Both the position numbers and the translations under genes were made by a program. Source: Lichenostomus cassidix (lineage: Eukaryota > Chordata > Aves > Passeriformes > Meliphagidae). From it: 64,000 bases of DNA. The notes beneath the pieces are model-generated. The model searched no databases. It saw only the letters and a list, made by a program, of their open reading frames with translations, and was not told the DNA's origin. Positions 48,001 through 59,820 of the stretch are shown in pieces (position 1 is the stretch's first letter; the number at the start of each line of letters is the position of its first letter). The stretch covers positions 1,178,001 to 1,242,000 of the forward strand of contig CM039199.1 in the NCBI GenBank assembly GCA_008360975.2. The letters are read 5' to 3'.

Positions 48001-50330
48001 TCGGCTTTCATTTTGTCCTTCTTTTACCTGTCAGGGAATATTTGGATTTAGGGCCTTTAGACTGGCAGCACTGGAAAATTAAGTCGTCATTTTGTCTGCA
48101 AAGCTGCCACTGTGTCCCTGGGCACAGGGCAAGCTCCCTGCCAGTGACTCCAGCCTCTGTCTCAGAGGATCTTTCTGCTGAAGGTGTGAGAGGTAATTCA
48201 CATTCAGTGCCCATCTCTCGCTGTTCTCTTGAGGTGCCAATTATCCAGCATTGTGTCAAGTTAGATCTGGGGGGTGTATGTAAGGACCTCAATTAGCTGG
48301 TGCTGGGCTGGGAAGCTGAGGGTACTGACAGTCAGACCTGCCAGCCAGATGAAGTGGGGAAGGACAAAACAATCTGGATGCAATTAGAGCCCTGCCCACC
48401 TTCTCCCACATCCCCTTTCAAATACAGAAATGTGCATCTTCCTTCAAGGATGAAAAAGTTTGGGCTTCATCCCCCATCCTCCACCTCCCACTCCTTTCTG
48501 TATGTCTGCACTTCCAGCAGGGAAGAAATGTTCAATCCCACAGGGAATTGTTCCTGCAGTGTCTCTGGCTTGGAGTGTAGCTGGAGGTGGTGGATCTCCC
48601 AAGGGAAATTTCTTCTCATGAGGTTTATGGCTCACTTTTGCAGTTCTCAGGGAGGCTGCTGCTGTTCAGAATGGGAGATGGAAGTCGAGAAAGCTGTTGG
48701 AAATGGACCTCCTGAAATGTTCTTCATGCACCCCCACTGATTAAAGTCTAGCCTACTCCTTTTTCCTGCTTTCCTCATAAAAGATGTGTTGGGTGGAGCT
48801 CATCTGTCTAGAGGCAAGGAAGGCAGGGTAGTGGAGACTGGATTCTCTTTCTGTCTGTCTTTTGATCCTCCTGTGTAAGTTGAAGGTTTTAGAAATTATT
48901 AAAAGCTTCATGCCGGGTGAATACTTTCAGAGGAGACTGAACCTGCAGAACTAAGTTCCAGCTCCACGGTTCCCTCACAAGCTCAAGGCTGGGGTGTTAA
49001 ATCCCATCACACTGATCAACATGGTCAAAAGAGCAAGATGAGTGTGGAAGTGGGTTGAGTTCTGCACATTTTCAAAGCCTTGTTTCAAACCTACCCTTAA
49101 CAGCTTTTTAGGTGAGCTTCTCAACTGGAGAATATAATGCTGATTGAAACAGGCTTTCTGCAAGGCTGGGGTTTTAGGCACACAATAAGCTTCTCTGCTC
49201 TGTAAGTGGCCAAAAAATAGCTAATACTGGCAGGGTGATGTGGTGTATTTAATCCCTCTGATTAAAAAATGTTATCCTTTCCCTTTAGTCTTTGTGATAG
49301 GCAGCAATCACCTGTCATTCCTTTTTAGCATATCCCACACATTAAATGAATGCTTCAATTTTGATAGTAATAACAAGAACAACTCTGCACTTAAATTGAG
49401 TCTGTGGTTTCCAAAGTGCTTAAGAAACTCACAGCTAATTCTGCCACTGTGTATTTAACTGTAATTTTATATACTTGGAAACCTGCAGACTGATACTAGT
49501 AAAGCCTGTAGTCATAAATCGTGCTTTTGATGAAGAATCCACTCTAAATTGATCAGTCAGGTTTTTTCTGAGTAGAATAAATTGATGTTGAGCTGGGAAT
49601 GAAACTCATTTCATGAGGAGTGTAGTCTTTTATCCTAGTCTCTGAGTGTTACTGTCCTTCCACCCACAAAGTATCACTGGTTCTGTCTCAGTTGCAAATA
49701 TTAACCCCCAGCAATATCTCAGAGTAGGAGGAGGAAGCTCTTCCATCAGGCTGTTTCCTTGCTTGAGTACAGGCTGCAGCCAGTTTAAAATAATCAGCCA
49801 TTTCTTGTTATCTGCTTTCAGTGTTACATTGCTGAATGCAGCAGCCCTGAAGAACGAGGCCACGTCTTGAAAACCTGCCTGGGCTGCCAATGTTCCTCTG
49901 AGCAGCAGGGAGGAAAGAGTCTTTTCCTTCTGAAGCAGCATCAAAAGAGCTGTCGTTTGTGTAATGCCCTGTCTTCCAGCCTGCAGTCTCTGAATGTGAG
50001 ATTCCCTTTATCATAATACAGTAAATCATCTCAGAAACACGCACTTGGGGATGAAGAGGATTATGTTTTCATTAGTGTCTGATTGCCTCTTCAGCAATCC
50101 TTTCCTTGGGCATCAAAGCCGTGGCTCTTTGCAAACACTGTTGTTTTTGAGGTTGTCACGTGGTGAATGAGAAGAAGTTGTGTTGGTTTACATCTCAGAC
50201 CTGTTCAAAAGCAGCCTGACCATCTTCTGTCGTGACAGTATAAAAGATGTCACCCTCCACTGCCAGAAACAGACCTAGAACTGAGCTACATGGGCCTTCT
50301 CACTTAGGAGGGTGTAAAGACATGGAGTGC
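45016..50330. other. Noncoding DNA, no gene recognised
   Basis: No exon, RNA gene or transposon is recognised. A pyrimidine-rich tract at 46945-47015 ending in 'gtgcttag' resembles a splice acceptor, but the following sequence to a possible donor shows no distinctive frame. A C run lies near 47974-47982. Open frames up to 146 codons lack domains. Confidence 0.5.
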
Positions 50331-50339
50331 AAGGCTGTT

Positions 50340-50428
50340 GTACTCTCTGTGAGGTTCCTGGGCAGTGTTTTTAAGCTCTGTACTACCATTTCCCCTCTGT
50401 AAATCAGGGACAGAAGTAGCTGCACATT
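50340..50428 (+). mobile_element. MIR SINE fragment, plus strand
   Basis: 'ctgtgaggttcctgggcagt' followed by 'gtttttaagctctgtactac', 'catttcccctctgtaaatca' and 'gggacagaagtag' follows the MIR pattern (tgtgaccttgggcaagt / cacttaacctctctgtgcct / cagtttcccctctgtaaaat / ggggataataatag). The copy is diverged but collinear. The upstream half of the element is not recognisable. Confidence 0.6.
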
Positions 50429-50429
50429 A

Positions 50430-52050
50430 TCAGTTCCTGTAGGCTGGAAAAGGAATTGGAGTCATTCAGCAAACTGTGAAGTAGGGCTCACCACCCTGTC
50501 TATCTTCACTGCCCTCATCCCAAAAGCTCAGCATGGCAGGAGTGACTGCACCCATGCTGTGTGGTGGGGGAGCCTCAGGGGCAGTGTGTGAGGAGGAGAT
50601 GGCCCTGGTTCCTCAGGGAGCACTGGGTCAGGCCAGGACTGCCCAAAAACCTCTCTGGGCTGCTCTGCTGTCCTTGCCCCAGCAGCTCCTGCTGGCCCTG
50701 TCCCTGCAGGGATTGATCACAGCTCTCACAGCAGCACTGAGCCTGGCTGGCCCACCTCAGACATGGTGGTGTCCTGCTGGTGTCCTGCTGGTCACGTCCC
50801 AGGCTGCCTGGGGCTGTGGCTGCTGCTGCCTTGTGACACAGGACTGCTGATGCATTTTGTGAGGACTGGCTGCTGTGACAGGTCAGAATTGTCCAAGGCA
50901 CTCTCTTACACTGTAGCACATTCTACTTCAGCGATGGCACACCTCTAGAATACAATGGTTTTTCTTTCACTATTTATTTGCCATGTCTGCTTTTTGGTCT
51001 TTTAGAAAGCCGAGGTGAATGACCAAGACCTTTGCTGCAGCTTGAGAGGCTAAAACACAATGATCCTAATCAGGACATCTGGACCTGTGGTGGTTAGCTG
51101 AAGATTTTTATGTTTCTCTAACATCTTCTCTTTTTAAACAGTTTTCTTCATTGAGGCCCAGGAGTTAGATTAACCATCATCATAGTTTCCCCCAATTAGA
51201 GACTGGGGAGAAAGAACTACGGGAAACTGGTGTTGGTAATTGTGTGCTGAGCAATTACCCTTTGGGACATTCGGGCTGAAGTGGGAGGCAGGGCACAGTG
51301 GAGAGGCATGCTGCTAAAAATGTCCCTTTAATTGGGCTGCCTGACACAGAAGGATTTTGACACTCAAGAGGTTAGACCATCTGGTGTATGGGAGGCCTTG
51401 CTTTATAGATGTTTAACTTTTTTTTAAAGTACACTGAAGAAGCATTACTGATTCCCATGTCATGAGGCTGTTAGACATGGAAAGCCTGGTGAAAACACTT
51501 GAGCGGAGGCTCTTGAAAGCAGAAAAGTGGTCTCAAGCAGTTTAACTGCTACTTAGAGTGTGCAGTTTGCTGTGGCACGTTCTCCTCCTGCCCCCAATCC
51601 AGCTGGGTTTCTGCAGGGAATTATCTTAATGCTCTATGGAAAGACACATAAATAACTAAGCACAAGATTCTGCATAAAGCACATTCTGAATGTGTCTGTT
51701 TTGTTACATATGTATGTGTGTAACTGTAAATATTTGTGAAACAGCAACATAACCATGGCATGCACAGTATTGGTGAGGAGTTTCAGAATAGATCAGCCTG
51801 AGTAGGAGCAGGGCTTTTCTAAATAAAGGCTAAGAGCATCCATGAACCAAACCCTTTGCTGTACCTTGAGAAGCCCATGAAGTACAGGAGGAGCTGTTTT
51901 CCTCCTTTCAAAGAGATGAAAATTGATACTCTGTCACATGTTTTCTCATGAGAAAGTCTGCTTTCATTTCCAAAAATATGCAAGTAAGGCACAAACACAT
52001 TCATAGTTAGATTTTGTATACTTTGTTATGGTTGTGTAACTGGTAGTGCT
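50430..52050. other. Noncoding DNA, no gene recognised
   Basis: A GC-richer part at 50520-50870 holds overlapping open frames on both strands (105 and 114 codons) without a domain. The rest is AT-rich unique DNA. No element is recognised. Confidence 0.5.
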
Positions 52051-52055
52051 CTTTA

Positions 52056-52460
52056 TCATGAAGTCATGGAATGCTTTGGATTGGAAAAGACTTTAAAGAT
52101 CATCTCACTCCAGCCCCCCTGCTGCCCACACTGGGGGATCAGCCCAGGGCACAGAGGGTTCTGGGTGCCAGCACATGGCCAGGGCAGGTTGAACTTCTGT
52201 CCATCAATACCCTGATGTTCTTCTCCTCCATCCATTCTCCACCTGCCTGTACTTGTGCTTGGCATTGTCCTGGCCCAGTTGCAGGACCTTGGTATGGTTT
52301 CCTGCAGGATCTGTTCCATGCTCTTGCCTGGCACAGAGGTGAGACTCATCTGCCTGTAGCTCATCTCATCCTCATTTCCTTTTTTAACAATGGGAGTTCT
52401 GTTTCCCCTTTTTTAGTCAGGGGGGAACTTCACTGGGCTGCCATGACTTCTCAAATATGA
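52056..52460 (-). mobile_element. CR1 LINE copy with internal deletion
   Basis: On the plus strand it starts with the antisense 3' end ('catggaatgctttggattgg', 'ctttaaagatcatctcactc', 'cagcccccctgct'). It continues into the long type of CR1 3' untranslated region ('ccatccattctccacctgcc', 'tgtacttgtgcttggcattg'). Then, near 52270-52280, it passes directly into the ORF2 reverse-transcriptase region ('tggtatggtttcctgcagga' ... 'cttcactgggctgccatgac'). On the minus strand the residues SLTSVPGKSMEQIL are readable near 52300-52345, a hallmark CR1 RT block. In an intact CR1 over a kilobase of coding sequence separates these parts, so a large internal section is missing. A frame change occurs upstream of this block (about 52365-52460). 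It is not functional. Confidence 0.85.
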
Positions 52461-52570
52461 TTTATATGCATTATTTATTCTTCTTTTTTCCTAATCAGTA
52501 GGGTTTACAGTGAAGCAATGTGCATGCACACTTAATTATGTTTTGGTGTTCTTTGGTTCTGCTCGTGTGT

Positions 52571-52614
52571 GGTTGGTTGGGTCTTGTTGGTTGGTTTGTT
52601 TGTTTGTTTGTTTT
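52571..52614. repeat. GGTT/GTTT tetranucleotide microsatellite
   Basis: GGTTGGTTGG, an interruption 'gtctt', then GTTGGTTG and GTTTGTTTGTTTG. The compound tetranucleotide tract is likely length-variable. Confidence 0.85.
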
Positions 52615-52619
52615 AATGC

Positions 52620-53340
52620 AGGAAGGTGGGACAAGTACCAGCTATTGCTGAGAGCAGATAGCATTCTTGTTTCCTGTGCTTTCACCAAACTGGGAGCCTT
52701 GGCTATTAAAGGGGCAGTGAGGCATCACAGACAAGAGGAACTTTCTAGAGGGAAAGGAATTTAAGCAGCTGATTCAGTGGAGCATGCAGAGTCTGAGTTA
52801 ATTGCTGTGTTTTAGGTGTAAGAAACTGTTCAGTGTAATTTTAGAACTGAGCAACACATTCATGTGGGTCCAGGAGTGTGTCAGACTCCTCCATAACCTC
52901 CCCTTTCCCTGACTATAGTTACACTGTGTGACTTTTCTAAGATTATGGTTATTTGTGTCTATAGGATTTACAGTAACAGAACCCTGATCTTTGATGGGAT
53001 TTTTTAGAGCTATTGCAATGTGTTTTGAAAAGGAAATAGTTATTTGTAGTGGCCTCAATTTTGATAGCTGAAGGTTTCCTATGGTTGCAGTTATTTAGAA
53101 GACTAAGCTTTTGTGTGGTGGTGTGGGACTCTGTGGTTTAGAAAATTCTTTTTTGCATGTGGAAGTTAAAGGGGAAATATTCCTGCCTGTCTCTGCTGTG
53201 AAGTTCTCCTCCATGTAGCCTGCTTGCAGTGTTCTTTGTTGCTGCTTTTAAAAAATTTTCAAGGAAGAGGAGAGCAATCATATTTAATAATGCAATTACA
53301 ATCAGGGGAAGATGTTTATCCTGTAAGATTCCAACTGCTG
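52620..53340. other. Noncoding DNA, no gene recognised
   Basis: Unique AT-rich sequence without a recognised element. If the ZNF143/octamer pair at 53348-53378 drives transcription to the left, the product would start in this interval. I see no known small RNA there. Confidence 0.5.
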
Positions 53341-53347
53341 GAAAAGC

Positions 53348-53378
53348 GCTAGGGCATTCTGGGAAATGAGATGCAAAT
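53348..53378. promoter_or_regulatory. ZNF143/Staf-like site beside a perfect octamer
   Basis: On the minus strand, 53366-53348 reads TTTCCCAGAATGCCCTAGC. By eye this agrees with 17 of the 19 positions of the Staf/ZNF143 consensus (YYWCCCRNMATSCMYYRCR). Four bases away on the plus strand is ATGCAAAT (53371-53378), a perfect POU octamer. The pair is the usual composition of the distal element of snRNA-type promoters, and ZNF143 sites also occur in CpG-type Pol II promoters. No convincing PSE plus TATA is seen at the usual distance on either side, so the promoter class is open. Confidence 0.5.
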
Positions 53379-53449
53379 ATCCAGGATTACCTCTTCCTAA
53401 AAATACCAGAATCAAACAACAACAACAATCATTGCTCTGAACAGTGTAT

Positions 53450-53615
53450 TAAGTGATTAGGCTGTTATTGCCCGCGAGGAGCTTTGGCTCCTGCAGCCAA
53501 AGGAGCAATCCAAAGCAAACACGCGCTGCTCCAGGCGCCCTGGCCCTACTCCGCTCTCTGTGCTGCACAAACAGCACTGAACAGAGCCTGAGAGCCACAG
53601 CTGAAGCCTTCACAG
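53450..53615 (+). other. Candidate structured transcript or first exon
   Basis: This is a local CpG cluster (cccgcgagg, cacgcgctg, aggcgccc, tccgctc) in very CpG-poor surroundings. Three hairpins follow in series: CTTTGGCT/AGCCAAAG (53482-53489, 53495-53502); CCAGG/CCTGG (53531-53535, 53539-53543); and GTGCTG/CAGCAC (53560-53565, 53572-53577) with an outer GCTCT/AGAGC pair (53553-53557, 53583-53587). At 53611-53620 the sequence CACAG/GTAAA is a strong splice donor. ACA at 53597-53599 follows a possible GGC/GCC closing stem, which loosely suggests an H/ACA-like shape. I do not recognise a known RNA, and the 82-codon frame over it has no domain. Confidence 0.25.
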
Positions 53616-53621
53616 GTAAAA
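53616..53621 (+). other. Splice-donor-like site
   Basis: CAG/GTAAAA matches the vertebrate 5' splice consensus well and sits at the downstream edge of the CpG cluster. Use as a splice site is inferred. Confidence 0.3.
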
Positions 53622-53624
53622 GCT

Positions 53625-56600
53625 CCGAGAAGGAAAGAAAGCACATCTCATTTGTCTCTCTAATCCAAAGGCTCTTGGTTTGGCTGGTGGCTGTTCGTTA
53701 ATGAAGACATGTCTTAGTGATGCTTTGTGATTAAATTCATTTGCAAGGCCTAACTCCTCCTCTAAGTTGGCCATGATTATTCATGGAGTGAAAGTTTGGA
53801 AGAAACTTCAGTTGTGGTGCAGCAGCAGCAGCAGCAGCAATGCATCCTGTGTAATATTGGGTGCACCCTGTTTCCTTCTCTTTGCTGGATACCAAGCAGG
53901 GTTAACTCTAATGTCAGTTCTAGGATGACATCAGTTTTATTCTATATCTAAAATAGGATCAAATATTAAACATAACCATTTCAAGAGCTAATCTGAATTT
54001 AATTTCAGTAAAATGTTAGCTGTGAAAATCTTGATTTTGGCTCTCTAGATTTAAGGCTTCGTTGAATCTGAACTAAATTACAGACCTATGTAGCTGAGCA
54101 CATGAACTAGGGCCAAAACATGCTTTTCAGTCAATTAGATAAAACAGAACTAATTTCATATGGTACTGAGCTGAACTCCTGTTTATCCAAACTGAATTTA
54201 CACATTGAATCCACTTCTACTGGAAACAAAGAATTCAAACACCCATTTTCCTCTAAGTGCTCATTAATGAGGGCATGATCACAGTACTTTTCATTTTATA
54301 TTCTGAGATTCAAGTAGAGAGATTAAAGATTATTTGGAATTAATTTTTTAAAAATTTAAAATACATATTTGAAGATGTTCTAATGGTATTCTTGTACTAA
54401 ATTGCTATGATTTTTTGGAGATTACTTCAGAAGATGGAGGTCCTTAGTTTTCATAAGCTCCTTTTTGGGGGTTGTGATTCACACAGGCTAATTTAATTCA
54501 AGTCCATTCCCTAGGAGAAGCTGCACTTGGCAGGTTTGCTGTGCTCAGTTATCACAGGGGAGAACACGAGGTTTCTCCCTCTTATGTGTCATTCACTGGC
54601 TTTGTTCCCTTTCATTTGCTCTGCTGTGTGCTGTCTGGGGAGGGCAGCTGATGATTGCTGCTCAGGTAGGGCTGCCATCAGAACCTCTGCTCCCCTTCCT
54701 CTGGGGAGCCCAGGGTTTGGGAGGGTTTGGTGCTGTCTGGTGACATGTGAGTGTCACTCACCCCTGAACCCATGCTTTATGTCAGGAGGGGTCCTGGGGT
54801 GGCTGAGCCCACAGCAGTGAGGTGTGTGAGCACAGAAAGCTACTCAGGCCATGCTGTGCTCCACGAACAAGTTCAGGCATCTCTGTGTCACCACATGCTC
54901 TTGTTCCTTACTGTCAAAAATCCACAAAGTTAATGTGGCCAATTTAAGGTCTCTGGCTACCACAGGGTAATGCTGTGGGATCATTCCCTAGCTTGCTTCT
55001 ACTGGCTGAAGGATCCCCATGAGAACAGTGGGAGACAGTGTCCACATGCCTGAAAGAAATAGAGACTTTAAATGAACGATGGGCATGAGCAGCCACAGAA
55101 AGGGTAAAATATTATGGCAGCAGTTATTAGCATCTATCGCATTCCATAAAATGAAGTATGCAAATGACATGTAAACTCAAATGTCTGTGTTTGTGTGTAT
55201 ATGGCTGCTTTCTGGATATGAGAGTATTGATCATGGCTCTTGTTTGCAGCAACACAGGGCAATATGAACTGCAATGGGAGAAGAGCTGGGGAGCAGTAAC
55301 AGAAAGTGAAATAGTAAGAGACAAAAAGCAGTAAGAAGTTCAGACATCGCCATGGAAGGGGCCATGACCTGGCTGTGGTACAGAACACACTGGTGAGGTT
55401 TTCCCTCTCAATGCCAGGGAACCCTCCTGTTCCCTTCATCTGAGCTGTCCTAGGGAAGAAAGGGAGACCTTCTTCCTCTGGACATTGAGCCTTTGCAGGT
55501 TTTCCATCAGTTAAACAGCTTATGTGCCCAAGATACTCCAAACACCTGCAAACAAGGCCACTGGTTTGTACTTCAGCCTCTGTGGTTCAGAGCTCCCCTG
55601 TGACAATGGGGCAGAATTCGGTCCTTGAATTCATAACCAAGATCAACCCCTGCCTTTAGGCACCTGCTCCTGGTACAAGGAAGGGAAAACCCTGAACTTC
55701 AGAGCTAACATTGCATACATCATCCTGCAACGTGCAATCACCAACCCAACCAACCCACATACATCCTTCACTATGGGATGGATGGCAACGCAGAGATCAA
55801 AGAGCCCAAGCTGGAATGGAGCAGGGGAGAGAGCCAAGTGTTCCCCTGCCTGCTCCCACAGAGCCTGGTGCCACAGGCAGGGAGAAGCACTGACAGGGCA
55901 ATGAGGCTGAAGCTGCCTGTTCCAGGAGCCCTTTCCCAGCCCTGGAGATCTCTGAATGTGAGCAGAGTATAAATATTTCCCCTGGACCATGTTGCTTGTA
56001 GCCTTGTCATGAGTTGCTTTTCCAACTGCACCATGAATAGGGAGTGAGGACAGAAAGGGTGGAAAAAAGCTTGCATAAATATTTTCTGACACTTGGTTTA
56101 AACACCCAGAAGAAGTCAATCCTGTTGATATTCCCAATGAGATCTTTGTGCAACTGAGGCTTAGGGAAGAGCTTTCCTTGCCACATGGTGCTGACTTTAA
56201 CCTACAGCAGTTTGTGTATTAAAGAGGAGGTTTGGAGGTAAATGCCAGGTGATCGTTCAGTCTTATGCAGGATGGATCAGGGCCAAGATTAATCTTCATT
56301 TTTACCACCAGCATGATCAAAGAGGGAGGAAAAAAGCCCTCAGTTGTCTCTGGGGTATCTCTCTGGCCAGGCAAGAGGGAGCTGTGCACTTGCTTATTCC
56401 CAGTGTCACAACTCAGCATCTGCTCTGCCAAATTCAGTCATCAGATGGACTTCCTTAGGGGAGGCAGCAGTGCAGGGCTGCTCAGTCGGAGGGACTGGGT
56501 AGATGAATTGGCCTGTTTGATGGCTTTGAACTGGGCGGAGACAGGGCATTTAAATCTTGATCAGTGCATACACTGCAATGAGGACAAGGCAGCTGTGCTT

Positions 56601-58320
56601 TCTGCTGTTGTTGCTGGGCTGCTTTTGGAACTGTGTAGAAAAGATCCTGAGTTTTATGTTACTAAAAGAAAGGGCAGGAGGGAGGAATTTTACCAATTGA
56701 GTTGTGTTTTATGAGCTGCTAGCAGTGGGCACAGGATCTGTGTTATGTAGCTAAACTGCCCCAGTTCCTTCCAGGAGAGGTTACGTGTGCCTGCATGGCT
56801 GGTAAGCTGAGATTAATTTATTCTGTGGCCTTGGCAGGCTCTGTTAAACTGCATTGCTATAGAGAATTACGGGGGAGAGTATCAGATGTCAAACTCACTT
56901 TGGTCTGACAAGACAAAGAGTTTTGGGGTTGTTTAAAACCCTTCTCACTGTGTTTAATATTTGGGCTCTTACTCGAGTTTGTTTGTAAGTGTGAAGACAA
57001 TTCTGCCCTCTGGGTGTGTGTAGGCAATGGGAGGGTTCCTTTGTCCATACAAAGACAGGTTACTGCAGACATCCACTGCTTTTAGGTGACTTTGCCACCC
57101 TTGTCTGAACGGTGTCAGGGGCTGGAAGTGCAGATAGTCTGCTTTTGAGTCACAGACATATGCAAAAAGGGACCTTGTTGATGTACTGACCTTCGGATAA
57201 TTATCTTGATTTGTTGGCGTGTGGCTTCTTAGTCAAGGAAAGGCTGTTTAAAGCAAACCAATGAATAACACAAATAAAGGGCAGTCCAGTTCTTGTCTTT
57301 TGTTAGAACAAGGGCAAGATCCCAGCTTTAAAAGCAGAAGTTTTTAGAGTGGCTCAGTTGTGAACTGAAAAAAGGGAGCAATCTCAGTAGGTATTGAAAG
57401 AATAGTACTGGGGCTGCTCTGCAGTCTGGAATGCACATGTGTCACTACAAAAATACAGAGATCCAAGCTGCTGAGTTTTGGGTGTAGAACTGAGATTTTT
57501 CCTCAGCTGAGGTTCAAATTGCCCTGATTTTTCTCTCTGACTCATTGGAACCATAAGTGTGTGCAAATGCTTGTGACTTCCACACTGCTGCTGGTGCTTT
57601 ATGAGGTAAAGGGCTTACCCTGCTCCAGGGCAAGGAAATTGTTGTTGCTCTTGGTTAGAACCGGCTGGAGTTCTCAGATGCATGGGATACAACAGCACTG
57701 TCATGTTTGGTGCCTGCCCAGGGTCTCTCCCTGTTATCCTTTGTTATAGTTGCACAAATACTTTTCCCATTAAAGGAATTAATTCTTGCCCGATCAGCAT
57801 TTAGAGCCAGGAATACATGAAATGTAGCCTTTTGCATTAAATAGCATTGTGGGCTATGTGGAGAGTAAAAAGCCTGTCCCCTATTCCATGAGGCAAAAAG
57901 AGAGCCTGCTTTTTCAATTTGGCTGAATGATTCTACAGAATGTAGGTTTATGTCCCTAAACCTGAAAATTGGCATGAGAGCCCAGATTTTTCTAGATTAT
58001 GCATATATGAATCAGTGTTGGTCCTTGCAACTCCTGTGTAGCCACATGTATCTTAGTCATGAAATCTGGGGCAGATACTTTGGCTTGCTGCAATCCCACT
58101 GCAGCTCCTGGGTGTCCTGGGTGGAAGAAGAGGTGGTTAGAGGTACCTTCTGCAAATCCCTGTACAAGTGTCCACAGCAAAGCCAAGACCCATCAGCATT
58201 TTTCCATGTACTGCTTTGCTGTTCAAATGCCTCTGTACAAGTGTTGAGCTAACTGTTAAAGAGTTCTGATGTGAGACCCAGGCATTTAGGACATGTCCCT
58301 ACTTAGTCCTGATCTTCCCC
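53625..58320. other. Noncoding DNA, no gene recognised
   Basis: A (GCA)7 at 53819-53839, an AT-rich block at about 53930-54430 and a CCAA-rich patch at 55739-55760 are the only standout items. Frames of 164 codons (55643-56137 minus) and 149 codons (56265-56714 plus) were inspected and match no family I recognise. Confidence 0.5.
53819..53839. repeat. (GCA)7 microsatellite
   Basis: Seven uninterrupted GCA/CAG units lie in noncoding DNA about 200 bp downstream of the CpG cluster. This is the longest pure CAG tract in the window and is likely polymorphic. Confidence 0.9.
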
Positions 58321-58329
58321 CAACATCTG

Positions 58330-58475
58330 TTGCCCAGAGAAGCTGCGGCTGCCCCTGGATCCTTGCAAGTGTCCAAGGCCAGGTTGGACATTGGAGCTTG
58401 GAGCAACCTGGTGTGGTGGAAGGTGTCCCTGCCCATGGCAGGGGGTGGAACAAGATGATCTTTAAATCATTGGAT
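58330..58475 (+). mobile_element. CR1 LINE 3' fragment, plus strand
   Basis: 'ttgcccagagaagctgcggc', 'tgcccctggatccttgcaag', 'tgtccaaggccaggttggac', 'ttggagcaacctggtgtggt', 'ggaaggtgtccctgcccatg' and 'gatgatctttaaa' appear in CR1 order. The final ATTCTATGATT-type repeat is missing or scrambled after 'tttaaatcattgg', so both ends are truncated. It is non-coding. Confidence 0.88.
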
Positions 58476-58479
58476 GAGC

Positions 58480-59800
58480 ACCTCTGGAAGTGCAGGAGCT
58501 TAATTCTTCTTTTATTTTCCAGAATATAATTTGGAAGCAACTCCAGCAGTGGTAGATGGTATCAAACAGGTGTCACAGGAAAGAATTTAGCCCTAAGCTA
58601 ATAGAAAATTTGTCCTCCTGCATGTTCTTCAACTCCACTTGTGAAAGCTGCAGAGTAGTTTGGAATAATATCAGCTTCCATTATTTAGCTGCATAAAATA
58701 CCTTGAAGGCAAATAGCACATCTATAAATTAAGCTTCTGAAGTGTTGGTCAGGTTACTTGGGGAGTTTTTGACAGTGAGATTATTGACGGCGTAAAGTGA
58801 TAGTTCTGCTCTTGAAAAGCTCATTCTCCCAACACAAATCACAGCACTGCCAGGATTTATTGAACTGCCTGATGGAGAGGTACTGTACAAGCCTCTATTA
58901 GTCCCTTTCCTCAGCTTTGCCATCAGGAGGCTTTAAATAATTGTATTTGAAAGAAATGTCAGAGTGACAGAATTGGGTGCAGAAGGCCATAGATATTCCC
59001 TCTCGCTCCACCCCGCCCCTGTTCTTTCTCTCATGCTCTCTCTTGCTCTCTCTATTATTTGTTAATTTCAGAGGGAGAGGGATTCCCCAGCTGCATAATT
59101 GGAAGGTTTCAAGACATTGTGTCTGCTGCTTTAGGCAAAGACTGGATTATGCTGCAGGAATGGGAAGTGTCCCAGCTTCACACAGTCCTGCAGACCTGCT
59201 TAGACAGCCAAGGATGCTCCTGCCAGGGTTGGGGCTGCCATGGAGGGTGGCAGCAGCAACTGTGAATAGAGCAAAACGTGTAATGGTGGCACTGTGAGGA
59301 TCGACAGCCTCGGGGAACAGAGGTGCAACCCCTGGAAAGCAGCTGGGAAGGCAGAAGCTGCTCACCAGACCCTCTTTTAACTGGCTTGTTTAACAGCCTT
59401 CATAGGAGAGGAAAGGCAGCTGGGGCACATGAAACAGGAGGTGTTGTGCCCCTGAAAATAAAGGACACTGAGTTCATGGGATCACAATGTTTTCATTAGG
59501 AACAAAGCTCTGGGGGTCCACTGGTCCCATGAGCAGGACTGAGCCAGCTGTCACAGCCTGGTCTGACCCCAAAATCGCCAAGGACAGAGCTTCCCCGAGG
59601 ACCTCTGAGCTGGTGGATCTGAGAGGAGAATGCAGAGGCACTTGTTCTCCCCCTGTGCTCTCCAGGTGTGTTCCCAGGACATGTGTGGTGCCCCCAGTGC
59701 AGACACTGCACCCCAGACCTCAGGCTGCCTGGGCTGAGCTCGGGGCTTGTTGTGCAGTGCCTTACTGGGGAGGGGAAAATGCCTCACTGCAGATCCTGCC
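58480..59800. other. Noncoding DNA, no gene recognised
   Basis: This contains a pyrimidine-rich CTCT tract at about 58994-59055. The GC content rises from about 59480 toward the minisatellite. Open frames of up to 116 codons overlap on opposite strands and have no domain. Confidence 0.5.
58994..59055. repeat. Pyrimidine-rich CT tract
   Basis: Many CTCT and TCTCTC units run with few purines on the plus strand. It is low complexity, can act as a GAGA-type or polypyrimidine element, and no function is assigned. Confidence 0.65.
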
Positions 59801-59820
59801 TGGAGTGCCCTGGGTCTATG

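Noticed and set aside
52056..52364. 102-codon minus-strand frame as a gene
   Set aside because: Its recognisable part is CR1 reverse transcriptase and the rest is CR1 3' untranslated sequence; a dead transposon.
55643..56137. 164-codon minus-strand frame, considered as a retroelement or pseudogene fragment
   Set aside because: Neither strand shows a reverse transcriptase, integrase or other motif I recognise.
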